A stretch of 64,000 bases of DNA from Fragilariopsis cylindrus CCMP1102 (taxonomy: Eukaryota; Bacillariophyta; Bacillariophyceae; Bacillariales; Bacillariaceae): assembly GCA_900095095.1 (NCBI GenBank), contig FMBT01000320.1, positions 341,240 through 405,239 on the forward strand. Direction: 5' to 3'. Of the stretch, positions 1 through 10,066 are shown piece by piece. The number at the start of each line of letters is the position of its first letter. Positions within the stretch are counted from its first letter, which is position 1. Made by a program: the position numbers and the translations under genes. Below the pieces are notes generated by a model. It was not told where the DNA came from, did not search any database, and saw only the letters and a program-made list of their open reading frames with translations.

Positions 1-1438
1 CTACAACTGGTGATGCTGATGGTGGTGCACTGACCAATGGTGCTGAGGATATTGTTGGTGTAAGTTGACTTCTACTTCCTTCACTTGATTTATTCGTGTT
101 TGTCATGGACTTCTCTGCCTTTGAAGCTGATGATTTCAAAGACTTTTCTGTCTTCGCTGTCGTCGTTGAAGTTGATTTATTCGATTTTTCTGATCTAATA
201 CCAATTTGTGATTTCATAGACTTATCTGACTTCGCTGCTGCCGTTAAAGCTCCAGCAACAGTTACTGTCGGTGAAGTAGTTACTACAACTGGTGCTACTG
301 ATGGTACATCACTGACCGATGGCGCTGGGGATGTTGTTGGTGTACGTTGACTCTTACTTCCTTTACCTGCTTTGTCTGATTTATTCGTCATGGACTTTTC
401 TGCCTTTGAAGCTGATGCTTTCAAAGACTTTTCTGCTTTCGTCGCCGTCGATGTTGAAGCTTTAGCTGATTTCATCGACTCATCTGACTTCGCTGCTGCC
501 GTTACAGCTCCAGCAAAAATTATCGGCGGTAAAGTCGTTACAATTGGTGCTGCTGATGGTACATCACTGACTGATGGCGCTGAAGATGTTGTGGGTGCTG
601 CTGATGGTACATCACTGACCGATGGCGCTGGAGATGTTGTTGGTGTAAGTGTAAGTCGACTCTTACTTCCTTTACTTGATTTGTCTGATTTATTCGACGT
701 CGTGGACTTTTCTGCCTTATTTGAAGCTGATTTTTCTGATTTAAATCCAAAAAAGATATCATCACCACTTCCTTTACTTGATTTGTGCGATTTATTCGAT
801 ATGGACTTATCTGCCTTTGTACTAGCTGATTTTTCTGATTTAAATCCAGAAATAATATTATCACCACTACTTCCTTTACTTGATTTTTCTGATTTATAAT
901 TCGTCATGGACTTATCTGCCTTATTTGAAGCTGATTTTTCTGATTTAAATCTAAGAAAAATATTATCAACACCACTTATTCCTTTACTTGATTTGTTCGT
1001 CATGGACTTATCTGCCTTAATTGAAGCTGATTTCTTTTCTGATTTAAATCTAAGAAACATATTATTACTAGTATCACTTTTATCACTTTTTAATGCACGA
1101 CGATTAAGTTTAAGAGTTAGATCAAGATCATCCTCCTCGTTTAATCGTCTTTCGTTCTTGTTCTCGTTCTCTTCTTCACCTTGTCCGACGATAATTGCAT
1201 CGCTATTGTTGTCTAATAATAATAACGACATCATTACTGCATGATCTCTTGATCTTCTATCATTTCCTCTTCTTAGATAATAGGAGGATGATAATGCATG
1301 ATTGGTAGGAGTAGTAGCAGTAGTAGCAGCATCATCAGTAATAGTAGACGAAGAAGATTCTACGACAGCTGCCGAAAATAAGAACAAGAAGACAACAATA
1401 ACCAGCGTTGTTGAAGGAGAGCATGCAGTATTGATCAT
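1..1438 (-). CDS. Secreted Lys/Ser-rich repeat protein, 3' end cut by window edge
   Basis: An uninterrupted minus-strand frame runs from the ATG at 1436-1438 to base 1 (479 codons) with no stop, so the C-terminus lies outside the window. The protein starts with a hydrophobic signal peptide (about residues 1-28) that resembles the start of the next gene (2348-5041): both begin M-I-N, carry STT and LVI, and end in FSA. Both then have a Y-L-R-R motif and a later RR(A/S)LKS motif. Next come four tandem units of about 102 bp (roughly 680-1090) rich in KSEKS, KADKS and NKS, then Ala/Pro/Ser/Thr units containing PSVSDVPS. The density of KxxK spacing recalls silaffin-like biosilica proteins of diatoms, but that is composition only. 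Plus-strand frames at 96-350, 372-899 and 906-1244 are antisense shadows. Function unknown; secretion is the firm inference. Confidence 0.72.
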   Translation of the reverse strand, partial: MINTACSPSTTLVIVVFLFLFSAAVVESSSSTITDDAATTATTPTNHALSSSYYLRRGNDRRSRDHAVMMSLLLLDNNSDAIIVGQGEEENENKNERRLNEEDDLDLTLKLNRRALKSDKSDTSNNMFLRFKSEKKSASIKADKSMTNKSSKGISGVDNIFLRFKSEKSASNKADKSMTNYKSEKSSKGSSGDNIISGFKSEKSASTKADKSISNKSHKSSKGSGDDIFFGFKSEKSASNKAEKSTTSNKSDKSSKGSKSRLTLTPTTSPAPSVSDVPSAAPTTSSAPSVSDVPSAAPIVTTLPPIIFAGAVTAAAKSDESMKSAKASTSTATKAEKSLKASASKAEKSMTNKSDKAGKGSKSQRTPTTSPAPSVSDVPSVAPVVVTTSPTVTVAGALTAAAKSDKSMKSQIGIRSEKSNKSTSTTTAKTEKSLKSSASKAEKSMTNTNKSSEGSRSQLTPTISSAPLVSAPPSASPVV

Positions 1439-2347
1439 GATTGCTCTTAAGATTTTTTTTTTAATAGACTAACTGTCCATACTATAGTCTGTATATATCG
1501 AGACTGACTCTTGTCTTTTTATTAATGCTGTTTTTTTGTTGTTGTTGCTATCCTTGTTCTCATAAAAGATGATATGATCGAGTTGGAACAACAGAAAAAA
1601 AATTAATGCCATATAAGAAACGTTTTGCTTCCTACAAGACTCAGTCATCCATGACGTGCGTGAGGGAAATAATGAGTGTTTTTGGGGACTGTAAATTATT
1701 GCGAACAAGTAAAATAGACGCGTGAATTTTACAAAATAAATAAATAGTAGACATAAATGTGTGAAAGTCTTTCTTCGATAACCCTCAAAAGCATGATTAA
1801 AAACAAAAATGCTTCGAGGGCAATACTAACTATAACGAATCTTGCCTAAAATAAATAATGATCCACACAAAACAAAGAGATGCTTTCAGGATTTTTTTAT
1901 TTATATATTTCGGGGAACGAAGGAGATGCACGACAGCTTTTATTGTGATAATGGGAAAACGCCAAACTAAACAATAAAGTCCTACGAGGCTTTTAACGTT
2001 ACAGTGTATACTTGTGTGATGTACTTCAAATTTTTGTTCTTTGTGAGAGGGAACGCACGCACGCAGCTTACGGTAGCTCTACGACTTCCGATATCATATC
2101 ATTCTTTTTTTTTGAGGAACATCGTAAAGATTACTATTTATATACGATTTAAGTTGCAGTGTATGTATAAAGGCTGTAATGTTATGGTACATTTTAAAGA
2201 ATAAGAAAACGTATAGTAGTCTTTCTGATTTACTGTTTATATTAATCAACATTATTTATTTATATATATTTTCTTTTGATTGTACATTTATTTCAGTCAG
2301 TACAGTAGTCCAAGTACTACTGTAAGTATTGTCCACTACTAGTATCG
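1439..2347. other. Intergenic, no gene seen
   Basis: AT-rich spacer between the start of the partial gene and the end of the next minus-strand gene. It must hold the promoter of the partial gene (just above 1438). Short open frames here have no coding character and no recognisable motif. Confidence 0.6.
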
Positions 2348-5041
2348 CTAGTATATGATGATATAATCAGTAGCACAAGGTCCAAGATCTTTTTCCTTGC
2401 ATGTGAGAGGACAATAATAAGATAATAGTTTAATATCTCCTTCATCTGTTGGCCAATTTTTCTTACATCTCTTTCTGGTCCTTTTTTCACCAACCCATGT
2501 ACAATTTTTAGCATCAAATCCCCTATATTTAAGGTTGGTACTGTCAATGCATTTATCAGTACGTACTTCAGATCGAGTGTCCTCACCACCGATCCTTGCT
2601 GTACTTAAAATCGTAGCACCTCCATCTCGGCCTGTAGATTGAGCTACAGTTGCATTACCTGCAGTATTACGGCAACTTTCGCAAAAATTATTCGGATTTT
2701 GATCGAAGCGAGGTGTTGGTTCCATTTTATTATTGCATCCACTGGAAAGAAACATGCTGCTCACTTTGGCATCGTTCCGCATTCTATTCCCCCATGCACA
2801 AAGACGTTGTTGAAAAGAAGCGGCGAAGGCAAACATGCCTCCAAAATTGGTCGCAGAACTCACGTCCCACTCACTAATAACTCCGTTGAAGACACTATTT
2901 CCTTCAAACATTGTTTCAAAACTGGTCACAGAACTCACGTCCCAATCATTAATATCTCGATCGAAGAAACTTTGTTTAAACATGCTTTCAAAAGTAACAG
3001 CAGAACTCACGTCCCAATCATTAATATCTCGATCAAAGCTACTAAAAGCAAACATTCCTGCAAAACTAGTCGCAGAACTCACGTCCCAATCATTAATATC
3101 TCGATTGAAGGCACTTGATGCAAACATGCCTTTGAAAGTAGTTGCAGAACCCACGTTCCAATCACTGATATCACTATTGAAGAACCTTGCCTGAAACATA
3201 CTTTCAAAACTGGTCGCAGAACGCACATTCCAATCACTGATATCTCCATTGAAGACACTTGACTCAAACATGCTTTCAAAACTAGTTGCAGAACTCACGT
3301 TCCAATCACTGATATTTCCATTGAAGATATTATTTAGTAAAAACATGTTTTCAAAACTAGTTGCAGAACTCACGTTCCAATCACCAATAACTCCATTGAA
3401 GGCAAAATTTTGTGCAAACATGCTTTCAAAAGTAATCACAGAACTCACATCCCAACATTCAATATCATTATCGAAACTTCTGTTGTCATAAATATCAATC
3501 ATACTATACGCAAGTCGCATATTTTGTACCGCTGATACGTCCCAACAATTGATAATGTTTCCGAAGTCTCTTCCACTTGTACTACTAGCTTCACCGTTAA
3601 CATTAAAATCATTGATATATCTAGCAAACTCAATGTCGGTTGTTCCTGCAAGAAGTCGAGATCCACTTGCACCTTCTGCGTTGCATAATGTTGCGCACCG
3701 AGAAAGAGTTGCGGTAGGCGATGTAGTAGGCGATGTAGTAGGCGATGTAGTAGGCGGTGCAGTAGGCGGTGCGGTAGGCGGTGCAGTAGGCGGTGCAGTA
3801 GGCGGTGCAGTAGGCGGTGCAGTAGGCGGTGCAGTAGGCGGTGCTGATGGGGATCCAGTAGGTGATCGTGTAGGTGATCGTGTAGGTGATCGTGTAGGTG
3901 ATCGTGTAGGTGATCGTGTAGGTGATCCTTTCGGGGATCCTTTCGGGGATCCTTTTGGGAATCCTGTTGAGAATCCTGTTGAGAATCCTGTTGAGAATCC
4001 TGTTGAGAATTCAGTAGGGGATGCTGATGGGGATCCAGTAGGTGATCGTGTAGGTGATCGTGTAGGTGATCGTGTAGGTGATCCTTTCGGGGATCCTTTC
4101 GGGGATCCTTTCGGGGATCCTTTCGGGGATCCTTTCGGGGATCCTTTTGGGAATCCTGTTGAGAATCCTGTTGAGAATCCTGTTGAGAATCCTGTTGAGA
4201 ATTCAGTAGGGGATGCTGATGGGGATCCAGTAGGTGATCGTGTAGGTGATCGTGTAGGTGATCGTGTAGGTGATCGTGTAGGTGATCGTGTAGGTGATCC
4301 TTTCGGGGATCCTTTTGGGAATCCTGTTGAGAATCCTGTTGAGAATCCTGTTGAGAATTCAGTAGGGGATGCTGATGGAGATCCAGTAGGTGATCGTGTA
4401 GGTGATCGTGTAGGTGATCGTGTAGGTGATCCTTTCGGGGATCCTTTTGGGAATCCTGTTGAGAATGCAGTAGGGGATGCAGTAGGGGATGCTGATGGGG
4501 ACGCTGATGGGGATCTTGTAGGTGATCCAGTGGGTGCAGCACTGGCAGAAGATGCAGGTGCTGTTGTTTGACTCCCTCTTACTTTACTACTCTTACTTGA
4601 TCTGTTTGATTTGTCTGATTTCATCGAAATTGCTTTCTGTGATTTACTTGACTTTTGCTTTGTACTAAAACTTTTACCACTTTTTAAGCTACGACGAATA
4701 TTGTTCTCGTTTCTTTCGTCGTAATCTTGGTCTTCTTGTTCGGTAATACCATTATCATTATTGTTGTCGCTGTTTTCTAATGATAATAATGATAACGACA
4801 ATACTGTTTCTTGTTCTTCTCTTGATGATGATGATCGTTTATTATCAACATTGCTTCGTCTTAGATAGTCAGGAGTAGCACGATGATTGACAACACTATC
4901 ATCCTCGACGGCACTATTAGTAATAGACGTGGATGAAGATGAGAATGACGAGTCAGCTTTTCCGACAGCAATCGCTGAGAAGAAGAAGAATGAAAAGATA
5001 ACAAGCGCTGAAGTAGTGGAGACTATATTATTGATCATCAT
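2348..5041 (-). CDS. Secreted protein with K/S-rich region, 4-residue repeats, DUF285 repeats and Cys-rich tail
   Basis: 897 aa, ATG at 5041, TAG at 2348. In order: signal peptide (about 1-29); Y-L-R-R motif; Asn/Asp-rich acidic stretch; Lys/Ser-rich segment (about 115-155, e.g. KSDKSNRSSKSSK); a long array of four-residue repeats (SPTR, SPTG, SPKG, FSTG, APPT; about 165-455) encoded by a 12-nt tandem repeat; ten copies of a W(D/N)V(S/R/G)S..F..MF repeat (about 490-775), the BspA-like/DUF285 signature; and a tail with about six Cys (about 825-890) containing K-C-I-D, C-T-W and C-P-L-T-C. The tail resembles that of the pseudogene at 5994-7054. DUF285 proteins are usually surface or extracellular. 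The N-terminal part is paralogous to the gene at 1-1438. A cell-wall or adhesion role is plausible but not shown. Confidence 0.85.
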   Translation of the reverse strand: MMINNIVSTTSALVIFSFFFFSAIAVGKADSSFSSSSTSITNSAVEDDSVVNHRATPDYLRRSNVDNKRSSSSREEQETVLSLSLLSLENSDNNNDNGITEQEDQDYDERNENNIRRSLKSGKSFSTKQKSSKSQKAISMKSDKSNRSSKSSKVRGSQTTAPASSASAAPTGSPTRSPSASPSASPTASPTAFSTGFPKGSPKGSPTRSPTRSPTRSPTGSPSASPTEFSTGFSTGFSTGFPKGSPKGSPTRSPTRSPTRSPTRSPTRSPTGSPSASPTEFSTGFSTGFSTGFSTGFPKGSPKGSPKGSPKGSPKGSPKGSPTRSPTRSPTRSPTGSPSASPTEFSTGFSTGFSTGFSTGFPKGSPKGSPKGSPTRSPTRSPTRSPTRSPTRSPTGSPSAPPTAPPTAPPTAPPTAPPTAPPTAPPTAPPTTSPTTSPTTSPTATLSRCATLCNAEGASGSRLLAGTTDIEFARYINDFNVNGEASSTSGRDFGNIINCWDVSAVQNMRLAYSMIDIYDNRSFDNDIECWDVSSVITFESMFAQNFAFNGVIGDWNVSSATSFENMFLLNNIFNGNISDWNVSSATSFESMFESSVFNGDISDWNVRSATSFESMFQARFFNSDISDWNVGSATTFKGMFASSAFNRDINDWDVSSATSFAGMFAFSSFDRDINDWDVSSAVTFESMFKQSFFDRDINDWDVSSVTSFETMFEGNSVFNGVISEWDVSSATNFGGMFAFAASFQQRLCAWGNRMRNDAKVSSMFLSSGCNNKMEPTPRFDQNPNNFCESCRNTAGNATVAQSTGRDGGATILSTARIGGEDTRSEVRTDKCIDSTNLKYRGFDAKNCTWVGEKRTRKRCKKNWPTDEGDIKLLSYYCPLTCKEKDLGPCATDYIIIY
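3711..4545. repeat. 12-nt tandem repeat array inside a coding region
   Basis: Short units such as GGTGATCGTGTA, GGGGATCCTTTC, GAGAATCCTGTT and GGCGGTGCAGTA are iterated in blocks, and the block order (TR units, KG units, FSTG units, then the SPSASPTE junction) recurs four times as a higher-order unit of about 180-240 bp. Because the period is a multiple of three and no unit holds a stop, other frames on both strands also stay open across it (for example 3499-4542 minus and 3549-4571 plus). Length variation between alleles is likely. Confidence 0.95.
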
Positions 5042-5993
5042 GACTGTTGATTAATAATTTGATAATTACTTGTTCAAAGATAGGCCAGGTATAGTACTTG
5101 TAGGTGGTACGAAATAATAGCTACTAGTTCTACTGTAATAGTGAGACTTTTTATGTTTTATGTTTTATGTTCTATGTCTTGTAGTTTTTATGTTGGTGTG
5201 TTGTTTCATGCGAAATTCAGTACTGTTGTAATACATACAACAACAACAAAATTATTCGGAATAGACATGTAACTTAACGTGAGCAACTAGGAATGTTCTT
5301 TTTTGTTTCGCTCTTTTGAGATTACTATCGCGTACTCTACACCAATTTGTACGTAACCGAATATTTGGTAACGTGAGCAACTCGGAGTGCTGTTTTTTTG
5401 TTTCGCTCTTTTGAGATTTTTCAAATGTCGATGTCGGGGGAATTACTATCGCGTACTCTACACGAATAATTAGTTACGTGAGCAACTCGGAGTGTTCTTT
5501 TTTGTTTCGCTCTTTTAAGATTTTTCAAGAGTCGATAGTAAGATTTTTTTTTGTCGGGTGAATTACTATCCGTGACTTTCAAGTTGTATTGGAATATCCT
5601 TAGAAACACGACAGCCCGAACAATTAGGCAATGGATCATAAGCCTTCACTATTTCTTTCACAAAAATACATACTGTAGTTAAATATTGGAATATAATACA
5701 CGACTGCAATAATTTTGATACCGCAAAATTTTTTCATTCCGGACAAATGACATCGTACTCCTCTCTTGTTTATGCAACCCTCCCCCATGACGTTTAAGGC
5801 ATCGCTTGCTATAGTATTATCTAATTAACAATCAGACCAAGGATCAGGTAGCGCGAAAATGATGATAAATAAATTCGAAAATAAAGTTAATTATTGTAAA
5901 CAGTTTTGTTGTCCGTGGTAGAATTTTTATTTGAGGAAATTGTTAAAAAGTGACAAAACAACGAAAAAAGTAATAACAACAACAACACTCACG
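5042..5993. other. Divergent intergenic region with tandem repeats
   Basis: Shared upstream region of the minus-strand gene ending at 5041 and the plus-strand pseudogene beginning at 5994. It contains three diverged tandem copies starting near 5276 and a TTTTATGTTTTATGTT stretch near 5151-5175. Small open frames here are by-products of the repeat. Confidence 0.6.
5276..5580. repeat. Three diverged tandem copies of a ~95-105-bp unit
   Basis: Units begin at 5276, 5370 and 5475 with (A/T)ACGTGAGCAACT(C/A)GG and continue through TTTTTTGTTTCGCTCTTTT(G/A)AGAT and ATTACTATCGCGTACTCTAC. The second and third copies carry an extra TTTTTCAA..GTCGAT insertion. The repeats sit between divergent genes. 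Confidence 0.85.
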
Positions 5994-7054
5994 ATGTTAT
6001 TTTCACGCACTGTTATTTCATCTCTTTTTTTTTCTTGTTTCGTCGTCGAAGGCAATTTCTTTCGATATAGAGGAGAAACCAAAGACAGAATCAAGTATAT
6101 TTCGTGTTATCAAGCCAGCTGCATGAAGACGAAAACTTGGCAACTTTTGAGCCGTCTTTCGGTTTGTTTAATTTTTCGGATCCTTCAACTGGTGTGATTG
6201 GAACAAGATCATTTTTTTCTGGTAATGTTTATGATCGACGAACTACACCAATCAAACTGGAAGAGTCAGGACAAGGATTTCAACCGGTCGTGATTCCTGT
6301 ACCACTTGATGGTGTAATTGGGACATTTTCAAGTATTAGTCTTGTAACACGTGGACTTCCAGCGCAAGATTTCGACCCGGATAATCCTAGCACGAAAATA
6401 ACAATCACACAAATATCGTATACGGCTTATTTATGTGTCAATGAAATAGCAGCTGATCCATTAGGTCCAGTTCTTGGTTGTTTACTTCTTCAATATGGTG
6501 GTCCATTTATTTTTTAATCACATATTGGATGCAGCTACGTTCCCAACATCAATTGATGCAGTAAGTTGTTGTGATTATTATACTATGATGATAGCTACTT
6601 TTTCTTTCTCTGTTTCGAATACTCATATTATGACACTGTGCACATTTATATTCGTTTTTCTTTAATGTTTTGTTATGCGTACTACTGTAGGATGTTTCTG
6701 GTGGTACAGGAATGCTTAAAGGTGCAAGTGGAATGGTTGTTAACGTTAATCGTTCCAATTCAGGTGGTAATGTTAGTTGTACTTGATCTAATCATTACTC
6801 TTGATAGTGATTTACCAAATTATATGCTTGCAACGAGATCACCGACATGTGGTAAGCAATCATGTACCGATAATTTTGAATACGGATTTGAGGGCGATGC
6901 TTCAAAAGATTGTGACTGGGCTGCGAAGAAATCTAACAAACGATGCAAAAAAAAGGACTCTAGAACCAAGAAGATGATCAGCTTTCATTGTCCTTCCGTG
7001 TGCGATAGTGAATGCACAAAAAAGAAGAGACCGAAAAAGAGCAAAGGATCATAA
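5994..7054 (+). pseudogene. Broken gene: allene-oxide-cyclase/dirigent-like barrel plus Cys-rich tail
   Basis: Coding character moves between three frames. An ATG at 5994 gives a signal peptide (MLFSRTVISSLFFSCFVVEG). The sense then moves to another frame near 6070-6100, continuing through FGLFNFSDP and ISLVTRG to a stop at 6515-6517. One base later, after a run of T, an NHILDAATFP segment continues to a good intron (GTAAGT at 6561 to TAG at 6690), followed by DVSGGTGMLKGASGMV. Another shift leads to DLPNYMLATRSPTC and a Cys-rich tail ending at 7054. GGTGMLKGASGMV fits the conserved G-G-(S/T)-G-x-(F/L)-x-G-(A/V) stretch of AOC/dirigent barrels. The tail matches that of the 2348-5041 protein (RCKKK, then CP.VC). 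At least three shifts suggest a pseudogene; homopolymer sequencing errors are the alternative, since at least one shift lies in a T run. Confidence 0.6.
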
Positions 7055-7570
7055 GGGAAAGCAACGAGAAAAAAAACGAACGAAAACATCGTACGACTAG
7101 ATTATCTATTAAATAATAGGTAATAAGTAGTAGAATATCCTAACATAACACAAAACGTAAACAACTATGCAATATTTCCCGAGAAAAAAAATAGAATAGC
7201 ATTTCAAATATCAATTCGTTAGCACGTGCAATACCAAAAGAATAATATTTCCTCTATCGTTTAACTATCTGATCTGTTCTTAACACGGCGTGCTTACGTG
7301 TATCGATACAACGACAACCAAGCTAGCTAGATAGACTAGTAACTAGCTTATTTATAGCTATAATAATCTAGACAACAAACGAAAGTAAAGATTAAAATCT
7401 TTTTATCTTATGGTTGTATGAATGTATGCATAATACATAGTTTATCTTTGCTACTTTGTCTTCGACATTATTATTACTGTATCATGTACAATATGTAGTG
7501 GGATTGGATTTTCCCGCATTTCTAATTTTTTTCATTTCCATTTCACGCATTTATTTATTATAGTATTTTA
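7055..7570. other. Convergent intergenic region, no gene seen
   Basis: AT-rich spacer between the 3' end of the plus-strand pseudogene and the 3' end of the minus-strand peptidase. It should contain both 3' UTRs. No coding signal or strong repeat was recognised. Confidence 0.6.
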
Positions 7571-10066
7571 TTATTTCGATGGCGGCGATGGTAATGGTGT
7601 AATATTTGTATTCGTCAATTTTAATCGACATAATTCTGGTGCATCATCAATTATTGGTGGCCATTTTCCACCAGCCATTACATATTCCACCTCTTTCACT
7701 GTACGTGGACATAATGTTAAATTATGTACATAATACGACGAGGGTAGTAGTACATCATCATTATCACCACCGTTGTCGTCGTCGTCGTCACTTGATACTT
7801 TCTGTTTCTTTGCTGTATTCTTCTTCTTACTGCTGTCGCTGTCGCTGTTATCATTCGTTACCATCATCTTGTCGTCGTCGTCCTTCTTCTCATCAGAATG
7901 AAGAATAACAACAACATCTTCTAATCGGACACCACCATAACCACGATATTCATTATCAATAAGTTGTTTATTTAAATATGTAGATAAATGATTTTGAGGT
8001 TTTAATGCCTCATCTAATAAATGATCAATGAAATAACAACCTGGTTCCACAGTTAAAACCATATTTGGTTTTAGTATACGTGTTGTCCTTAATGCTTTTA
8101 ATCCTGGTTTATCAATTCGTCTCATTTCTATTGTAGTTGGTGTATTATTTTTATTATTGCCATCATTGTCATCTAAATAACCACCAACATCATGGGTATC
8201 AATACCAATAAAATGACCAAGTCCGCATGGCATAAAGACTGCACCTAATCGATGATCACTACGTACTAATTCTTCTAGTTTTTTATCCACATAATCACTT
8301 TCATTGTCATTGTCATTGTCATTATCAGGAATTTGTATGATGCCGATTTTGTATAAACCTTTCACAATTTCTAATTCTGCAATAATATGACATTCCACAT
8401 ATGATGTACCTGGTACTGTCATTAATTTATATACAGCACGTTGTGCATTCAATACACATTCATATATAGCTTTATATTTGGTATCAAATTTACCATTTGC
8501 TGGATAACTACATGTTACATCTGATGCATAACATTGATATTCTGCACCCTGTAAGTGGGGGGGGGGGGGGGGTTATATATACCGATGAAAATTTGTGTGA
8601 GATAGAAATGCGTTTGTTGTGAGAGCAGTACAATCGTAAGTAAGTAGGTAGGTAGGTAGGTAGGTAAGCACCACAACCATCTATACGCGTGAGTGGGCAA
8701 GCAAGCAATCAAAGCGATCAATTGATCGAATGTAAATCTCAAATTGATGGATCTGTTCCAGTACGGTCGTCCGATTCAGTACTCGATCAGAATTGATTCA
8801 ATCGGATTCGATTTGATCAGATCAGATTCGATTGGATTCAATCCAGGAGTAAAAAGCAGCAGTAGGAAGCAGAAAGCAAGCAGTAGGAAGCAAGCAAGCA
8901 GCAAAGAGACTTAGACTACTTACCATATCAAATAAACAATGATCCTTTTCTTGGATAAATTTCGAATTTGGTTCACCAGTATGACCATAATGTAATATAG
9001 CTGAATTTGGTCCACAACCACATATTGCTGTATAGGCTAATAATCTAGAACCATAATTGTAATAGATATAATGTTTAAATAAACTTTCACATTGATATTC
9101 ATATAAACCTTTACCAATATTAGTATTATTACCAACATTACTAACATTATTTTTTGTATAACTTGATACTAAATTACGCATTACATACACATGTGCAAAA
9201 CTTGTTATTTGTGTGACATGTTCCATTAATTGTACTTCCATTTTTGATTTATATACTCTACATCCTGCTAATACTGGAAATAATATAGTTGTATCAATAT
9301 CAATATCATTAACTGACAGTAATTCTTTGTATTGCTGCTGCCGCAGCTCCTGCTGCAGCCGATCAGGATAAGAAAAAAAAACAGATCCTTGTTTTCTTAG
9401 GTTTTCTTTATGCAAAGAATGTAGAATAGTTAGATCAAGTACGGGTTCATTGCCAATAGTTTTTTCAGTATCATACATTATACCAGAATCTGTATTTACT
9501 CCAGACATTAAAAGAATTTGTGTTGATGGAATTTTATTATTATCAAAATCAAAATCATAAAGAAAAACAAAATCAGCAATATAATTGTTCAGTGCAACAT
9601 AACTTTCTAATTCTTTATTATATAGTACTTCATCAATACCATACATGACATTCCACTCCTCTAATGTACGAATTTTACCCATAATTGTTGCATACTCCGG
9701 TGGTAAACATGGTACAAATAATATTGTTCGTGATTCTGATGTTACAGTATTAATATCAACAGTAATATCAACAATAATAACAATCGAACAATCTGGTTCT
9801 TTTACACCGGTTAACCACCAAAAGTATGATTCTTGGCGAAAAATTGGTTCATGATCTGTATCATATCGTGTTGGTGATATACCACCCTTCAATACAATGA
9901 TATATCGTTGATGGCATTCTTTGGTATTACTTTCATTTTCAGCTTTAATTTTGTTTTCAAAATATTCTTGTAAACGTGTAATTACTTTTTGTCGATTATA
10001 TTGAAATAATTCAGTTGGTACTTGATAGGAATCATATCCTGGTCCACCTAGAAATTTACTAGACAT
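7571..10066 (-). CDS. PEPD: Xaa-Pro dipeptidase (prolidase), two exons
   Basis: Exon 1 is 10066-8924 (381 codons) and exon 2 is 8548-7571; the intron 8923-8549 has GTAAGT and TTACAG ends and keeps phase 0. Product 706 aa. Exon 1 gives the N-terminal creatinase-type domain (YDTDHEPIFRQESYFWWLTG, LFVPCLPPEY). The splice joins DHCLFDM to GAEYQCYASDVTCSYP, restoring the metal-binding core. All five dinuclear metal ligands of the family can be placed: Asp380, Asp391, His493 (GLGHFIG), Glu549 (VEPGCYF) and Glu591 (RLEDVV). Prolidase releases C-terminal Pro from dipeptides in peptide recycling, normally in the cytosol; no targeting peptide is seen. The protein is longer than the usual ~490 aa because of low-complexity inserts (DN-rich near residue 460, an acidic/Lys insert of about 50 residues near 600). 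Confidence 0.93.
8549..8923 (-). other. 375-bp intron of the prolidase gene
   Basis: On the minus strand it begins GTAAGTAG and ends CTTACAG. It holds simple sequence: sixteen G on the plus strand (8557-8572), a GTAG/TAGG run (8640-8665), GATTCGATT-type repeats (8760-8850) and GCAAGCAAGCAG repeats (8870-8905). Minus-strand open frames through it (such as the extension of exon 1 to 8822) are read-through. Confidence 0.88.

Noticed and set aside
96-1244. Three plus-strand open frames (84, 175 and 112 codons)
   Set aside because: Antisense to the longer minus-strand gene with signal peptide; their Asp/Phe/Leu content is what reversed Lys/Ser codons give.
3711-4545. CRISPR-like regular array
   Set aside because: Units are contiguous 12-mers without spacers, inside a eukaryotic coding frame.
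3499-4571. Long open frames on both strands over the 12-nt array (347 and 340 codons)
   Set aside because: Stop-free by-products of the repeat unit; the 897-codon frame has the signal peptide and real domains.
5421-5639. 72-codon minus-strand frame with repeated DSNSPD
   Set aside because: Direct translation of the intergenic tandem repeat.
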